Of a DNA stretch of 33,114 nucleotides, positions 25,585 to 31,885 are shown in pieces; positions within the stretch are counted from its first letter, which is position 1; the number at the start of each line of letters is the position of its first letter. Both the position numbers and the translations under genes were made by a program. The notes under the pieces were generated by a model. That model was not told where the DNA came from. It worked only from the letters and a program-made list of their open reading frames with translations, and searched no databases. The stretch is from a virus, in IMG/VR virus record IMGVR_UViG_3300046370_000613, positions 1-33,114 of that record. One strand, 5' to 3'.

Positions 25585-26015
25585 CTTTTTTTGCTGGGAA
25601 TCGCATAAAAACCAACAACCATAAAGCAAAGATCCATAAAAGAAGCAAGCATCAATCCGCCAGTCATCTGAACAACCTCCCAGTCTTTTCCACCAAATAT
25701 CCAACTAAAAAATCCCCATTTAGAGCCCTCTCCACGAGGAACAATAATATCGTATGTTATGTGAGGATTAAATGCATAATAAATCATTAAAAAACACATC
25801 GTAAAAGTAATCGATAAAAACAAAACTCTACGGGTTGCTTTTACGAATCCATCTCCAGAGTTTTCTCGCTGACTTTCAATGAGTGCAGTGAGCATTTTAT
25901 CGTCTCTCGCGGCGAGCGCTAATTGATCTTGTCGCTTTTGTTCTAGCCATGCATTTAAGAGATTGCAGGCAAGTTTTATTGCCGCTCCAATTATTGTGTT
26001 CAAAATGGGCCCCAT
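25581..26015 (-). CDS. holin-like membrane protein
   Basis: The 144-residue product has an amphipathic N-terminus (MGPILNTIIGAAIKLACNLL), a polar helix, then two strong membrane segments at about 66-86 (VLFLSITFTMCFLMIYYAF) and 117-138 (QMTGGLMLASFMDLCFMVVG), and a basic C-terminus (SKKR). The pattern resembles three-TM holins of gene-transfer-agent type (GTA_holin_3TM). The operon with a lipoprotein/TM protein and a GAF protein supports a lysis role. No endolysin gene is visible nearby. A GTGTA element lies 9 bases upstream of ATG. Confidence 0.6.
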   Translation of the reverse strand: MGPILNTIIGAAIKLACNLLNAWLEQKRQDQLALAARDDKMLTALIESQRENSGDGFVKATRRVLFLSITFTMCFLMIYYAFNPHITYDIIVPRGEGSKWGFFSWIFGGKDWEVVQMTGGLMLASFMDLCFMVVGFYAIPSKKR

Positions 26016-26069
26016 GTATGTATATACACTCGTAATTTAAAAAAACATATTTTTAGTGTAATATAATAC
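26016..26069. promoter_or_regulatory. divergent start region with two outward GTGTA motifs
   Basis: On the minus strand GTGTA (26029-26025) lies 9 bases before the ATG of the holin-like gene; on the plus strand GTGTA (26056-26060) lies 9 bases before the ATG at 26070. No TTGACA-type -35 is present. Read as promoters, the overlapping -10-like hexamers (TGTATA, TGTAAT) are each 7 bases from ATG. Confidence 0.5.
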
Positions 26070-26273
26070 ATGTCGCACAAATCCATACTTGAAACACTTA
26101 GTCAAAATTTAAATTCATATCAATCAACTTGTTGGTTAAAGACAGAAAACGCTCATCTCGACGGATCATCTCCTGCAGAAATGATGATGGAAAATAAAAT
26201 AGACGAAGTAATAAAAATTCTTCCTCAAGAAATAAAAAGAATTAAAAACAAAAATAAAAACATAGAAAAGTAA
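26070..26273 (+). CDS. small DUF2384-like (MbcA/ParS/Xre antitoxin C-terminal) protein
   Basis: The 67-residue product contains CWLKTENAHLDGSSPAEMM followed by KIDEVIKIL, which resembles the DUF2384 signature (WLxTPNxxLxGxxPxExL ... GxxxVxxLL) of Xre/MbcA/ParS antitoxins that neutralise RES-domain NAD-degrading toxins. No toxin partner is adjacent and no DNA-binding domain precedes it. A short Lys/Asn-rich tail ends the protein. It is one of three plus-strand genes within the minus-strand block. The match is to a short motif and is tentative; blocking a host toxin is a hypothesis. Confidence 0.55.
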   Translation: MSHKSILETLSQNLNSYQSTCWLKTENAHLDGSSPAEMMMENKIDEVIKILPQEIKRIKNKNKNIEK

Positions 26274-26299
26274 TTTATATATTTTACCATATATTATAT

Positions 26300-26515
26300 A
26301 TGGATAATCAATTATCGATTACGAGTCTTGTTGTATTACTATTTTTCTTATGTTGGTTTGCGTGGGATCAAAATAAATTAATTCGATCTCAACAAGAAAA
26401 AATACTATTATTAGAACAAAAAATGATATTTCAAAGCTTGGTAATAGAAGCTACGCTTCAAAATAATAATTATTCCCCGATTCCAACTGATCCTAATTTG
26501 AATCCATTTAATTAA
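26300..26515 (+). CDS. small membrane protein with coiled coil
   Basis: The 71-residue product has one N-terminal membrane segment (about 6-23, SITSLVVLLFFLCWFAW), then a charged helix suited to a coiled coil (NKLIRSQQEKILLLEQKM) and a polar Asn/Pro-rich tail. This is the outline of an inner-membrane spanin (Rz-like) but about half the usual size, so that role is only a possibility. The ATG is embedded in an A/T-only stretch (TATATT 4 bases upstream) without a Shine-Dalgarno. It lies 26 bases after the DUF2384-like gene. Confidence 0.5.
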   Translation: MDNQLSITSLVVLLFFLCWFAWDQNKLIRSQQEKILLLEQKMIFQSLVIEATLQNNNYSPIPTDPNLNPFN

Positions 26516-26572
26516 CGCGAAACATATTTACTTTTTTACTTTAATAATTAAATATAATATATATTATACAGT

Positions 26573-26872
26573 ATGACAGATCAAACACAATCCAATGAAC
26601 AGGTTTCACCTGAACGAGAAAACGCAGCGGTACTACTCGCAAATGAATTCCTTGCGAGAGCAACAGTAGGAGAAGCTCTTGGGCAAATCTCCTTAAATGC
26701 TTTAGTTCAACTAGCTCAAAATCAAGCACTCGAACAAGGTAAGCAAAATGTTGAAAAAATGAGTAATGAAGAAGTAGAAGATTTTATAGCTGCCGCGAAA
26801 AAAAGAAGTGAAGAGCTTGCAGAGGCTACCGCCGAAGCAGCAGTTGAAGCTACTACAGAAGCTACGACTTAA
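26573..26872 (+). CDS. small acidic Ala/Glu-rich protein
   Basis: The 99-residue product is mostly helical. Residues 15-60 form an Ala/Leu/Gln-rich helix pair (AAVLLANEFLARATVGEALG); the last 20 residues are a degenerate EA(T/V) repeat (ATAEAAVEATTEATT), probably disordered. It has no membrane segment or recognised family. A TATATT lies 7 bases before ATG. Its 3' end overlaps the converging gene at 26862 by 11 bases. The function is unknown. Confidence 0.55.
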   Translation: MTDQTQSNEQVSPERENAAVLLANEFLARATVGEALGQISLNALVQLAQNQALEQGKQNVEKMSNEEVEDFIAAAKKRSEELAEATAEAAVEATTEATT

Positions 26873-27176
26873 GACTTTTTAAGTGTCTTATTATGTCAGC
26901 TAAGTTGGCATAATCAATACGATCCGTTATGTAATTTGCATCTCGGGTCGTTTTTATTTTATAGCCAGATTGTTTTTCGCCAACAACAATCATTTGAGAA
27001 ACAAAATCATGTGCGCCGTAAGATTTTAACCAATTCCAGTAGATCGCTCGCGTTCCAGGGGGACATTCAACAAGAATATCTTCAAATATAAATGATCTTG
27101 CAAATAATGTAACATCACGAAAACAAGATATTTCGCTTGGAGGTTCACTTAAGCAAGATTCAATAATTAAAATCAT
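26862..27176 (-). CDS. hypothetical small phage protein
   Basis: The 104-residue product is not recognised. It alternates strands and helices (MILIIESCL, TLFARSFIFEDILVECPPG, SQMIVVGEKQSGYKI, a final helix NLADIIRHLKSLK), suggesting a compact alpha/beta fold. There are no membrane segments or metal motifs. A GTGTA motif lies 9 bases before the ATG, the same spacing as at 26015 and 26070. It is preceded by a 63-residue gene on the same strand and overlaps the converging gene at its 3' end. Confidence 0.55.
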   Translation of the reverse strand: MILIIESCLSEPPSEISCFRDVTLFARSFIFEDILVECPPGTRAIYWNWLKSYGAHDFVSQMIVVGEKQSGYKIKTTRDANYITDRIDYANLADIIRHLKSLKS

Positions 27177-27196
27177 ATTTTTTATTACACAAACAA

Positions 27197-27388
27197 TTAT
27201 TCTGACTCATCAGTATAACTTGCAGTCATGCCATTTGTATAATAAACCTTAACTGATTTTCCTGCTACTACAACTTTGTATATGCCTTCTTTTACATCAG
27301 TATACTCGCAATCTTTTAATGTGTTGGTTGCGACATACATGTCATAAAGAATTTTGGCTTCGTTTTTTTCTGTATTTTCTTGGTTCAT
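27197..27388 (-). CDS. hypothetical small protein
   Basis: The 63-residue product has an N-terminal acidic helix (NEAKILYDMYVATNTL) and a C-terminal beta hairpin (GIYKVVVAGKSVKVYYTNG). It lies 2 bases after the fibre-like gene and 20 bases before the 104-residue gene on the same strand, so it is probably translated from one transcript with them. The bases before ATG are A/T only, with no Shine-Dalgarno. No family was recognised. Confidence 0.5.
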   Translation of the reverse strand: MNQENTEKNEAKILYDMYVATNTLKDCEYTDVKEGIYKVVVAGKSVKVYYTNGMTASYTDESE

Positions 27389-27390
27389 AT

Positions 27391-28641
27391 TTATATATAA
27401 TTAAAAATGTAAGATGATCTTGCAGTGCCATTCGGTCTGCCTGCGATTATATTTAAGCAACAATCCAATGCTCCTAAAGTCATTGTAGAACCAGTGTCCC
27501 CAGTACCATTGTAATTACCTCGCTCAACTTCAATCCTATTATTTGACAAAAGTCTTGCTCTGTAGTGCCATCCATTCTGAGCAAAGTTAATTGGATGGAT
27601 ACCAAAAGCATAACCTAGACTAAATATAACCTTACTACTATCTCCGTTTACCCATGTATTTACTGTAGAAAGTGGAAGTAAAACATATTCACAGAAAGGT
27701 GATAAATTATTTTGACCAGTTCCATATTGCGCGTTCAAAGCATTTAAACTTGAACTTGTTGCATTTCTTACTGAATTTCCATTTGAATTACCATGATTGA
27801 CGGTAGATAAATAACCAATACAAATATATAATTGACCATAACGACTAAATACTGACCATGCTAAATCAGCATTCCAAAGACATCCGTAACCAGGGACATT
27901 TTTTGGGTTTGTTGAGTGCACATTGGCTTTCGACGCGGTATATTGTTGCTGTGCAGCAGAAATCAGTACTGTAGTTGTATCAGTATCTTGAAATGAACCA
28001 TCTGTATAATATACTCTAAATTGAACATCATAGTTTGCTGGAAGATTTTGAAATACTGTAATCCCACCTGGGCTAATATCCATAATGGTTACTGTATACA
28101 TATTTCCGCCATTTGACTCTATAATTGTTTTAATTCTTTCCCAACCCCGAGCTCTCCATTCGTCAGAACTCTCTCCAGAAATTTGATAAATTTTATTTTG
28201 CGATCCAGACAGTGGTTGAAATCCTTGTCCATTCTGGGCGTTATATTCAACTTGATAATATGGCAAGCCAAGAGCGTAGTCAAAAGAGTATTCTAAATCG
28301 TAATGGTAAGGGTTTTTCCATGTAAGACCTGCGTGACGAGGTTGAACATTATATTCAAAACGTAAAATTTCCTTGGACGATGATATTGTAACGCCAAGTG
28401 ATCCAAAACCAGGTTGCAAACTTAAAGATATATTTGAAAAAGTTGCGCCAGTAAATTCACTAGCTGCATGCGGTGCGACATAGTCGCCGTTTGGTAATTC
28501 AATATCATTTTGCTCAGCAGAGTCAATTAAATTATTTAAAGAAATATTTTGAGATCCTAAATTAACACCATCTTTTCCGTTTAAAAATAATCTAATATCA
28601 TTAAATGAAAAATTTGAACTACTGGAAAATTGCTCACTCAC
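27391..28641 (-). CDS. fibre- or tail-associated virion protein candidate
   Basis: The 416-residue product is rich in Ser, Asn, Gly and Tyr with little charge, like phage fibre and adhesin proteins. The N-terminus (NFSFNDIRLFLNGKDGVNLG) resembles short phage baseplate or fibre attachment segments. The middle (about 175-230) has a fibronectin-like beta pattern (VTIMDISPGGITVFQNLPA, NYDVQFRVYYTDGS). The C-terminal half is Asn/Ser-rich and may form the receptor-contact part. It starts with GTG 6 bases after the PhoH stop. No tail-fibre family was firmly matched. Confidence 0.6.
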   Translation of the reverse strand: MSEQFSSSSNFSFNDIRLFLNGKDGVNLGSQNISLNNLIDSAEQNDIELPNGDYVAPHAASEFTGATFSNISLSLQPGFGSLGVTISSSKEILRFEYNVQPRHAGLTWKNPYHYDLEYSFDYALGLPYYQVEYNAQNGQGFQPLSGSQNKIYQISGESSDEWRARGWERIKTIIESNGGNMYTVTIMDISPGGITVFQNLPANYDVQFRVYYTDGSFQDTDTTTVLISAAQQQYTASKANVHSTNPKNVPGYGCLWNADLAWSVFSRYGQLYICIGYLSTVNHGNSNGNSVRNATSSSLNALNAQYGTGQNNLSPFCEYVLLPLSTVNTWVNGDSSKVIFSLGYAFGIHPINFAQNGWHYRARLLSNNRIEVERGNYNGTGDTGSTMTLGALDCCLNIIAGRPNGTARSSYIFNYI

Positions 28642-28647
28642 GATAAT

Positions 28648-29382
28648 TTATTTATCTTTTTTTTGTATTTTACTTATTACAAATTTTAATATTTCGCTAC
28701 GTTTTATATCCTCCGCTCCAAAATGAAATGTATGTATACCTTTTTCTTTACTTTCTACATCATTGAATAATGAATACATATCTGCAAATCCACTCTTACC
28801 ATTAATATCACTTTGCATTGGATCTCCACAAATAATTAATTTACTGCCGCGACCAAGCCGAGTCATTAAGGTAGTAAGTTCTTTGAATGTAAAATTCTGC
28901 GATTCATCAGCAATAACAATTTCATTCATCCAACTTGCGCCGCGAAGATAATTGATTGGCATGCCCTTGACAATATCCTTTTCTTTTAGTACGCTGGCTT
29001 GACCAGGAACTAAAAGTTCGTCCAACTTTTCGTTCATAGGCATCATATATGGATTGATTTTCTCTTGCATTTCGCCAGGAAGTGCGCCGAGACTCTTTTC
29101 ACCGCTTTCTGCAATCGTGCGAACATATGTTATTCCATGTTCATTGTTCATGTTATATAGCTGTAAAGCTCCATATATTGCTACATATGTCTTACTTGTC
29201 CCTGCGGGACCACTAATAAATATAATTTTTGATTCTCGGTCAAATATTATTTTTAATAAAGATAATTGCTTGTCCGTTAAGCTTATTTTTTTTAACTTTA
29301 TATTACGTTTGTGAATCGATGATGTGATTTTCTCAATCTCTTCATCGTCGGTAATCTCGGATTGTTTGCGTTTGCGAGCCAT
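28648..29382 (-). CDS. phoH: PhoH-family ATPase
   Basis: The 244-residue product is a PhoH-like P-loop ATPase. Walker A is ISGPAGTSKTYVA (G58-T65), with Ser63 where cellular PhoH has Gly; Walker B is EIVIADESQNF (154-164), and SKLIICGDPMQSDI follows, all family landmarks. The first 30 residues are basic. PhoH is common in marine phages; its role is unsettled, with RNA helicase or nuclease-linked activities proposed. It is the first gene of the minus-strand block, facing away from the early genes. TATATT lies 6 bases and GTGTA 15 bases upstream of ATG. Confidence 0.92.
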   Translation of the reverse strand: MARKRKQSEITDDEEIEKITSSIHKRNIKLKKISLTDKQLSLLKIIFDRESKIIFISGPAGTSKTYVAIYGALQLYNMNNEHGITYVRTIAESGEKSLGALPGEMQEKINPYMMPMNEKLDELLVPGQASVLKEKDIVKGMPINYLRGASWMNEIVIADESQNFTFKELTTLMTRLGRGSKLIICGDPMQSDINGKSGFADMYSLFNDVESKEKGIHTFHFGAEDIKRSEILKFVISKIQKKDK

Positions 29383-29544
29383 TTTACTAATATATTGTAC
29401 ACTGATTTAGGTTATTTTTATATAGGGTCTCGATTTTTTTTGACCCAAGCATATGTAGTAAATTATATAAAGTGAATTTGATATTGAAAAAAGGCACCCC
29501 CCGCCTCTCCTGCACAATTCGATTAAAAAATGAATTCATTTAAT

Positions 29545-29569
29545 GGGTAGGGTCTGTATGGGGGGAGGG
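29545..29569 (+). other. canonical G-quadruplex motif
   Basis: Four G-runs (GGG, GGG, GGGGGG, GGG) are separated by loops of 2, 7 and 1 bases within an otherwise AT-rich spacer. A six-C run at 29497-29502 could pair with the six-G run as an alternative structure. Confidence 0.75.
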
Positions 29570-29667
29570 TATACAAATAAATAAAACTTTTTTTAACTTT
29601 TTTTTCTATGTTTTCATAAGTACTTCTTTATCATATACTTATAGCACAAAGTTTTTTTGCTATGGGC

Positions 29668-29695
29668 TTGACTTTTGACCAAAGTATGTTAGATT
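29668..29695 (+). promoter_or_regulatory. sigma-70-type promoter with 40-base leader
   Basis: TTGACT (29668-29673), 16-base spacer, TAGATT (29690-29695). Unlike most in this region, the ATG is 40 bases downstream; the leader resembles that after the promoter at 32976. Confidence 0.7.
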
Positions 29696-29735
29696 GTATA
29701 TATAAGATTAAATAAACAATATAGAAAATAAAGAT

Positions 29736-30086
29736 ATGAAATCAATATACAATACAGACACAGAAGAATTTACTTTCAACTTTTTAATGGGCATCGATGG
29801 TGCAACTTACAGAATCGAAGCCGTAGCTTGCCAAGATGACATCTCAATGAGTGACTCATGCAAGCCTGAATATATCGATGTTTACATGGCAAAATTGGTA
29901 AACGAAAAAACAAACGAATTGACGGAATCTAATGTTTATAAAAATACAGATCTTTTAAAAATTGTAAGCGATAAGATCACAGAAAGATTAATTACAAACG
30001 CTAGTAAAACTTGGTTTGTTACAGACGCACCAAGAATTTTCCGTGAACAATTCGACACTTGCCTAGAAATAATGTTGCAAAAATAA
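29736..30086 (+). CDS. hypothetical early phage protein
   Basis: The 116-residue acidic product has an alternating beta pattern at the N-terminus (TEEFTFNFLMGIDGATYRIE), two cysteines around 37-47, and C-terminal helices (LLKIVSDKITERLI, IFREQFDTCLEIMLQ). No family was recognised. It is the first gene of the rightward small-gene array and has its own promoter with a 40-base A/T-rich leader containing at most a weak AAAGA ribosome site. By position it is expected to be expressed early. Confidence 0.6.
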   Translation: MKSIYNTDTEEFTFNFLMGIDGATYRIEAVACQDDISMSDSCKPEYIDVYMAKLVNEKTNELTESNVYKNTDLLKIVSDKITERLITNASKTWFVTDAPRIFREQFDTCLEIMLQK

Positions 30087-30109
30087 TAGACCAAAAAAAC
30101 AAAAAAAGC

Positions 30110-30137
30110 TTGCATTTTAAATCTTAAAACCTATAAT
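30110..30137 (+). promoter_or_regulatory. sigma-70-type promoter, leaderless geometry
   Basis: TTGCAT (30110-30115), 16-base spacer, TATAAT (30132-30137), ATG 8 bases later at 30146. Confidence 0.7.
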
Positions 30138-30145
30138 AAATAATT

Positions 30146-30361
30146 ATGAATAAATCACAAATACTTCTTAAAATAGAATCTTTAAACAATCGCCTCGATG
30201 CTTTTGAGTATGTTCGTGGAATCGGATGGTCTCCTGCTGAAGGCAAAGACAGAATTGAAATTCTTTCAGAAATTAAAAATTTAAGAGCTGAATTGCCTCG
30301 TGCAGAATACGAGCAAGAAGTTGCACAATACGGATGGAAGTCTGTGGAGCGTAATGCTTAA
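30146..30361 (+). CDS. hypothetical small early protein, coiled-coil-like
   Basis: The 71-residue product is largely helical and charged: KSQILLKIESLNNRLDAFEY, a short Gly/Trp loop (RGIGWSPAEG), then KDRIEILSEIKNLRAEL and EYEQEVAQYGW. A helical hairpin that oligomerises is plausible. No family was recognised. The ATG lies 8 bases after a TATAAT, so the mRNA should be nearly leaderless. It is followed by the first intergenic repeat element. Confidence 0.6.
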   Translation: MNKSQILLKIESLNNRLDAFEYVRGIGWSPAEGKDRIEILSEIKNLRAELPRAEYEQEVAQYGWKSVERNA

Positions 30362-30371
30362 AAAGATTGCA

Positions 30372-30453
30372 TAAGTTGTTGCATATCAGCAACTTACGCA
30401 AAAATTCCTAGGGCCGGTTTGCGTAACTCGTTGGTATACAGCGGCTTACAACA
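30372..30453. repeat. intergenic repeat element, copy 1 (central part apparently inverted)
   Basis: It begins with a hairpin TAAGTTGTTG/CAGCAACTTA (30372-30396). A central segment holds CCTAGGG and GGTTTGCG, then TAACTCGTTG and CGGCTTACAACA (to 30453). The frame CTTA ... AACTCGTTG ... CTTACAACA is shared with copies at 31500 and 32873, but the central 27 bases read as the reverse complement of theirs. A fourth partial copy of the right end, GATAATCAACAGCTTACAAC, lies at 30512-30531. Confidence 0.6.
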
Positions 30454-30553
30454 AACCTAAAACTTTTCTCAAAATAAACAAACTTTTTTTTGCGTGTTTG
30501 CATAAGTATATGATAATCAACAGCTTACAACACAAACTTTTTTTGTTTCAGGC

Positions 30554-30581
30554 TTGACTTTTGGTCAGAATGTGTTAGATT
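30554..30581 (+). promoter_or_regulatory. sigma-70-type promoter, leaderless geometry
   Basis: TTGACT (30554-30559) preceded by GGC, 16-base spacer, TAGATT (30576-30581), ATG 6 bases later. The core closely matches the promoter at 29668. Confidence 0.75.
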
Positions 30582-30587
30582 GTATAT

Positions 30588-30866
30588 ATGATTAAGACAA
30601 ATAAAACAACATTCAAAGCAATCGTTCATGTACACTCTATTGACGGAGATAAACTTCCATTGTGGAACACACATATGAACGCTTTTGTAGATACTAGCTT
30701 AACGCATCACATCTTAGAAATTACTGCTGAAAACAAGCACGAAGTCCGTGCTAAGATCTCTCGCATGATGCCAAAGCTACAACACAAAGTCCAACTTAAA
30801 AAAGGCTTTGAAAGAAAAGAGGGCGATAATGCTACTTGGTACATTCAACAAATTTATACAAAATAA
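30588..30866 (+). CDS. hypothetical small early protein
   Basis: The 92-residue basic product looks like a small alpha/beta protein: a strand TTFKAIVHVHSIDG, a His-rich segment (LTHHILEITAENKHE), a helix RAKISRMMPKLQHK and a final strand NATWYIQQIYTK. It has no cysteines or membrane segment, and no family was recognised. The ATG is 6 bases beyond the -10 with no Shine-Dalgarno. The gene sits between copy 1 of the intergenic repeat and the next promoter. Confidence 0.6.
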   Translation: MIKTNKTTFKAIVHVHSIDGDKLPLWNTHMNAFVDTSLTHHILEITAENKHEVRAKISRMMPKLQHKVQLKKGFERKEGDNATWYIQQIYTK

Positions 30867-30868
30867 GT

Positions 30869-30897
30869 TTGACACAATAAACAAAATACTTTAATCT
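30869..30897 (+). promoter_or_regulatory. sigma-70-type promoter, leaderless geometry
   Basis: TTGACA (30869-30874), 17-base spacer, TAATCT (30892-30897), ATG 8 bases later at 30906. It begins 2 bases after the preceding stop codon. Confidence 0.7.
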
Positions 30898-30905
30898 ACT
30901 ATCAT

Positions 30906-31121
30906 ATGACAACAAAACTTGAAGATAAATATCCAACTCTCAAAGTCGGACTTTCAATGTCCAAAGCCGAAGGAAACTTGAAGTTTCTCGCTCAAGCTAA
31001 AATGGCAACTCTCACACAAGGGGAAGCCGTACTCGACGCATTGCACGCATTACAACAAGCACGCAAGGCATACGCTGAAGTCACAAAAGAATTGAGTGAA
31101 TTAAGAGACGGCTTAAAATAA
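30906..31121 (+). CDS. small helical early protein, paralogue of 31886-32110
   Basis: The 71-residue product shares a motif with the 74-residue protein at 31886: KAEGNLKFLAQ, LTQGEAVLDALHALQQARKA here; EAEGNLNHLAR, ITQGMTILDALNAVQKARKA there. Both are predicted as two or three helices. The two genes are about 1 kb apart and each has its own promoter, so they probably arose by duplication within this array. The family is unknown. The stop codon overlaps a possible tiny ORF start in TAATG. Confidence 0.65.
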   Translation: MTTKLEDKYPTLKVGLSMSKAEGNLKFLAQAKMATLTQGEAVLDALHALQQARKAYAEVTKELSELRDGLK

Positions 31122-31192
31122 TGCTTGACATAATCATTCTGTCTGTCATAATAGGAATCATAACAACAATAAAAGAATCATGCGAAAAGTAA
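31121..31192 (+). CDS. possible 23-residue membrane peptide (uncertain)
   Basis: ATG at 31121 overlaps the preceding stop in TAATG and opens a 23-codon frame encoding a hydrophobic peptide (MLDIIILSVIIGIITT...) with a short charged tail. It overlaps the promoter at 31125 and the start of the next gene, so it may be chance. The same bases ATGCTTGAC recur at 31600 as a -35 context with no lasting frame. Confidence 0.2.
   Translation: MLDIIILSVIIGIITTIKESCEK
31125..31152 (+). promoter_or_regulatory. sigma-70-type promoter of the 31180 gene
   Basis: TTGACA (31125-31130), 16-base spacer, CATAAT (31147-31152), with a 27-base A-rich leader to ATG 31180. Confidence 0.55.
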
Positions 31193-31488
31193 CACAACAA
31201 ATTAAACAAGCATTTGAACGCCGCGAATCTAAGACGATTGGCAACACCACCACAGACGGCAATACCGTTTGGTTACATGGTAACGCGATTGTCAAGCGTG
31301 ACGCTGACGGCTTGGTTAGATGGTCGCTTGCAGGATGGAACACACCCACCACACGCGAACGCGTCAACGGCATAGCAAATGCCAATGTCTGCCAATTCAA
31401 ATTCGAACCTGTACTAAACGGGCAAGTAATTGACTCATCCGATTGGTTCGCATCGCCTAATTCATTGCCCGATCCTCTTGTGTTCTAA
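31180..31488 (+). CDS. conserved-type small phage protein (GNTT/LHGN/GWNTPTTRERVN)
   Basis: The 102-residue product has the ordered signature KTIGNTTTDGNTVWLHGNAI, SLAGWNTPTTRERVNGI, then a beta-rich tail (VCQFKFEPVLNGQVIDSSDW). I associate this pattern with a widespread family of uncharacterised small phage and plasmid proteins, usually near early genes; no function is established. Its base composition is richer in GC than its neighbours, which may mean recent acquisition. A terminator-containing repeat follows. Confidence 0.68.
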   Translation: MRKVTQQIKQAFERRESKTIGNTTTDGNTVWLHGNAIVKRDADGLVRWSLAGWNTPTTRERVNGIANANVCQFKFEPVLNGQVIDSSDWFASPNSLPDPLVF

Positions 31489-31499
31489 GTAGCACAAGA

Positions 31500-31567
31500 T
31501 CAACGACTTAGGGAAAACCGCCCTAGCCTTTTTTGCCTAACTCGTTGAATACCAACAACTTACAACA
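31500..31567 (+). repeat. intergenic repeat element, copy 2, containing a terminator
   Basis: TCAACGACTTA leads into a hairpin TAGGG/CCCTA (31509-31525) and a T-run (31529-31534), a likely terminator for the 31180 gene. It continues with TAACTCGTTGAATACCAAC and ACTTACAACA. It parallels copy 3 at 32873 along its whole length. Confidence 0.7.
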
Positions 31568-31603
31568 AAATGAAAAAAAAGTTAAAATAAATTAAAATAA
31601 TGC

Positions 31604-31632
31604 TTGACTTTTGCCGTTTTGTCTGATACATT
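31604..31632 (+). promoter_or_regulatory. sigma-70-type promoter, leaderless geometry
   Basis: TTGACT (31604-31609), 17-base spacer, TACATT (31627-31632), ATG 6 bases later at 31639. Confidence 0.78.
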
Positions 31633-31638
31633 GTTTAT

Positions 31639-31830
31639 ATGATTAAGAAAATAATAAACTCACTTCACGATTCAATCGCTTGTTTTTCTTTTGCGATTAT
31701 GTTATACATTACATCTTTTGTTTTTGTTTTTCCTTTCACGAATTATCATTCAAATTGGCTTTGTGTTACTGCAATAATTCCCGCCGTCTTGCTCGGTTTG
31801 TCTGCTCTATGGCTTAACTCAAGAAGGTAA
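31639..31830 (+). CDS. small two-span membrane protein
   Basis: The 63-residue product has two hydrophobic segments: about 13-33 (SIACFSFAIMLYITSFVFVF) and 40-58 (WLCVTAIIPAVLLGLSALW), with basic residues at both ends (MIKK at the start, NSRR at the end), so both termini probably lie in the cytoplasm. No family was recognised. A small early membrane protein could act in superinfection exclusion or envelope takeover, but nothing in the sequence shows this. The start codon sits 6 bases from the -10. Confidence 0.6.
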   Translation: MIKKIINSLHDSIACFSFAIMLYITSFVFVFPFTNYHSNWLCVTAIIPAVLLGLSALWLNSRR

Positions 31831-31848
31831 AAAAAAATAAAAAAAAGC

Positions 31849-31877
31849 TTGCAATTAGTTTTTAAATAGATTAGATT
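31849..31877 (+). promoter_or_regulatory. sigma-70-type promoter, leaderless geometry
   Basis: TTGCAA (31849-31854), 17-base spacer, TAGATT (31872-31877), ATG 8 bases later at 31886. Confidence 0.7.
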
Positions 31878-31885
31878 ATACTTAT

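Larger units (their letters stand above)
29383..29735. promoter_or_regulatory. divergent intergenic control region (353 bases, no gene)
   Basis: This separates the leftward phoH/structural block from the rightward small genes. It holds GTGTA for phoH (29402-29398), an inverted repeat GGGTC/GACCC (29425-29446) beside a TTGACC/TATATA promoter-like pair with no ORF directly downstream, a C-rich tract (29497-29510), a palindrome ATGAATTCAT (about 29530-29539), a G-quadruplex motif (29545-29569), long T-runs and the promoter at 29668. A replication origin or packaging site is possible but not shown. Confidence 0.6.

Noticed and set aside
25585-25704. Extended start for the short lipoprotein-like gene
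   Set aside because: The extension lies wholly inside the holin-like gene in another frame; the ATG at 25584 gives a signal-peptide-like N-terminus and an ATGA overlap.
29421-29460. TTGACC/TATATA pair with GGGTC/GACCC inverted repeat as an additional gene promoter
   Set aside because: No open frame or RNA gene follows at a useful distance, so it is mentioned only as part of the control region.
31158-31400. Minus-strand frame opposite the 102-residue early gene
   Set aside because: The plus-strand product has a recognisable family pattern; the antisense frame does not.
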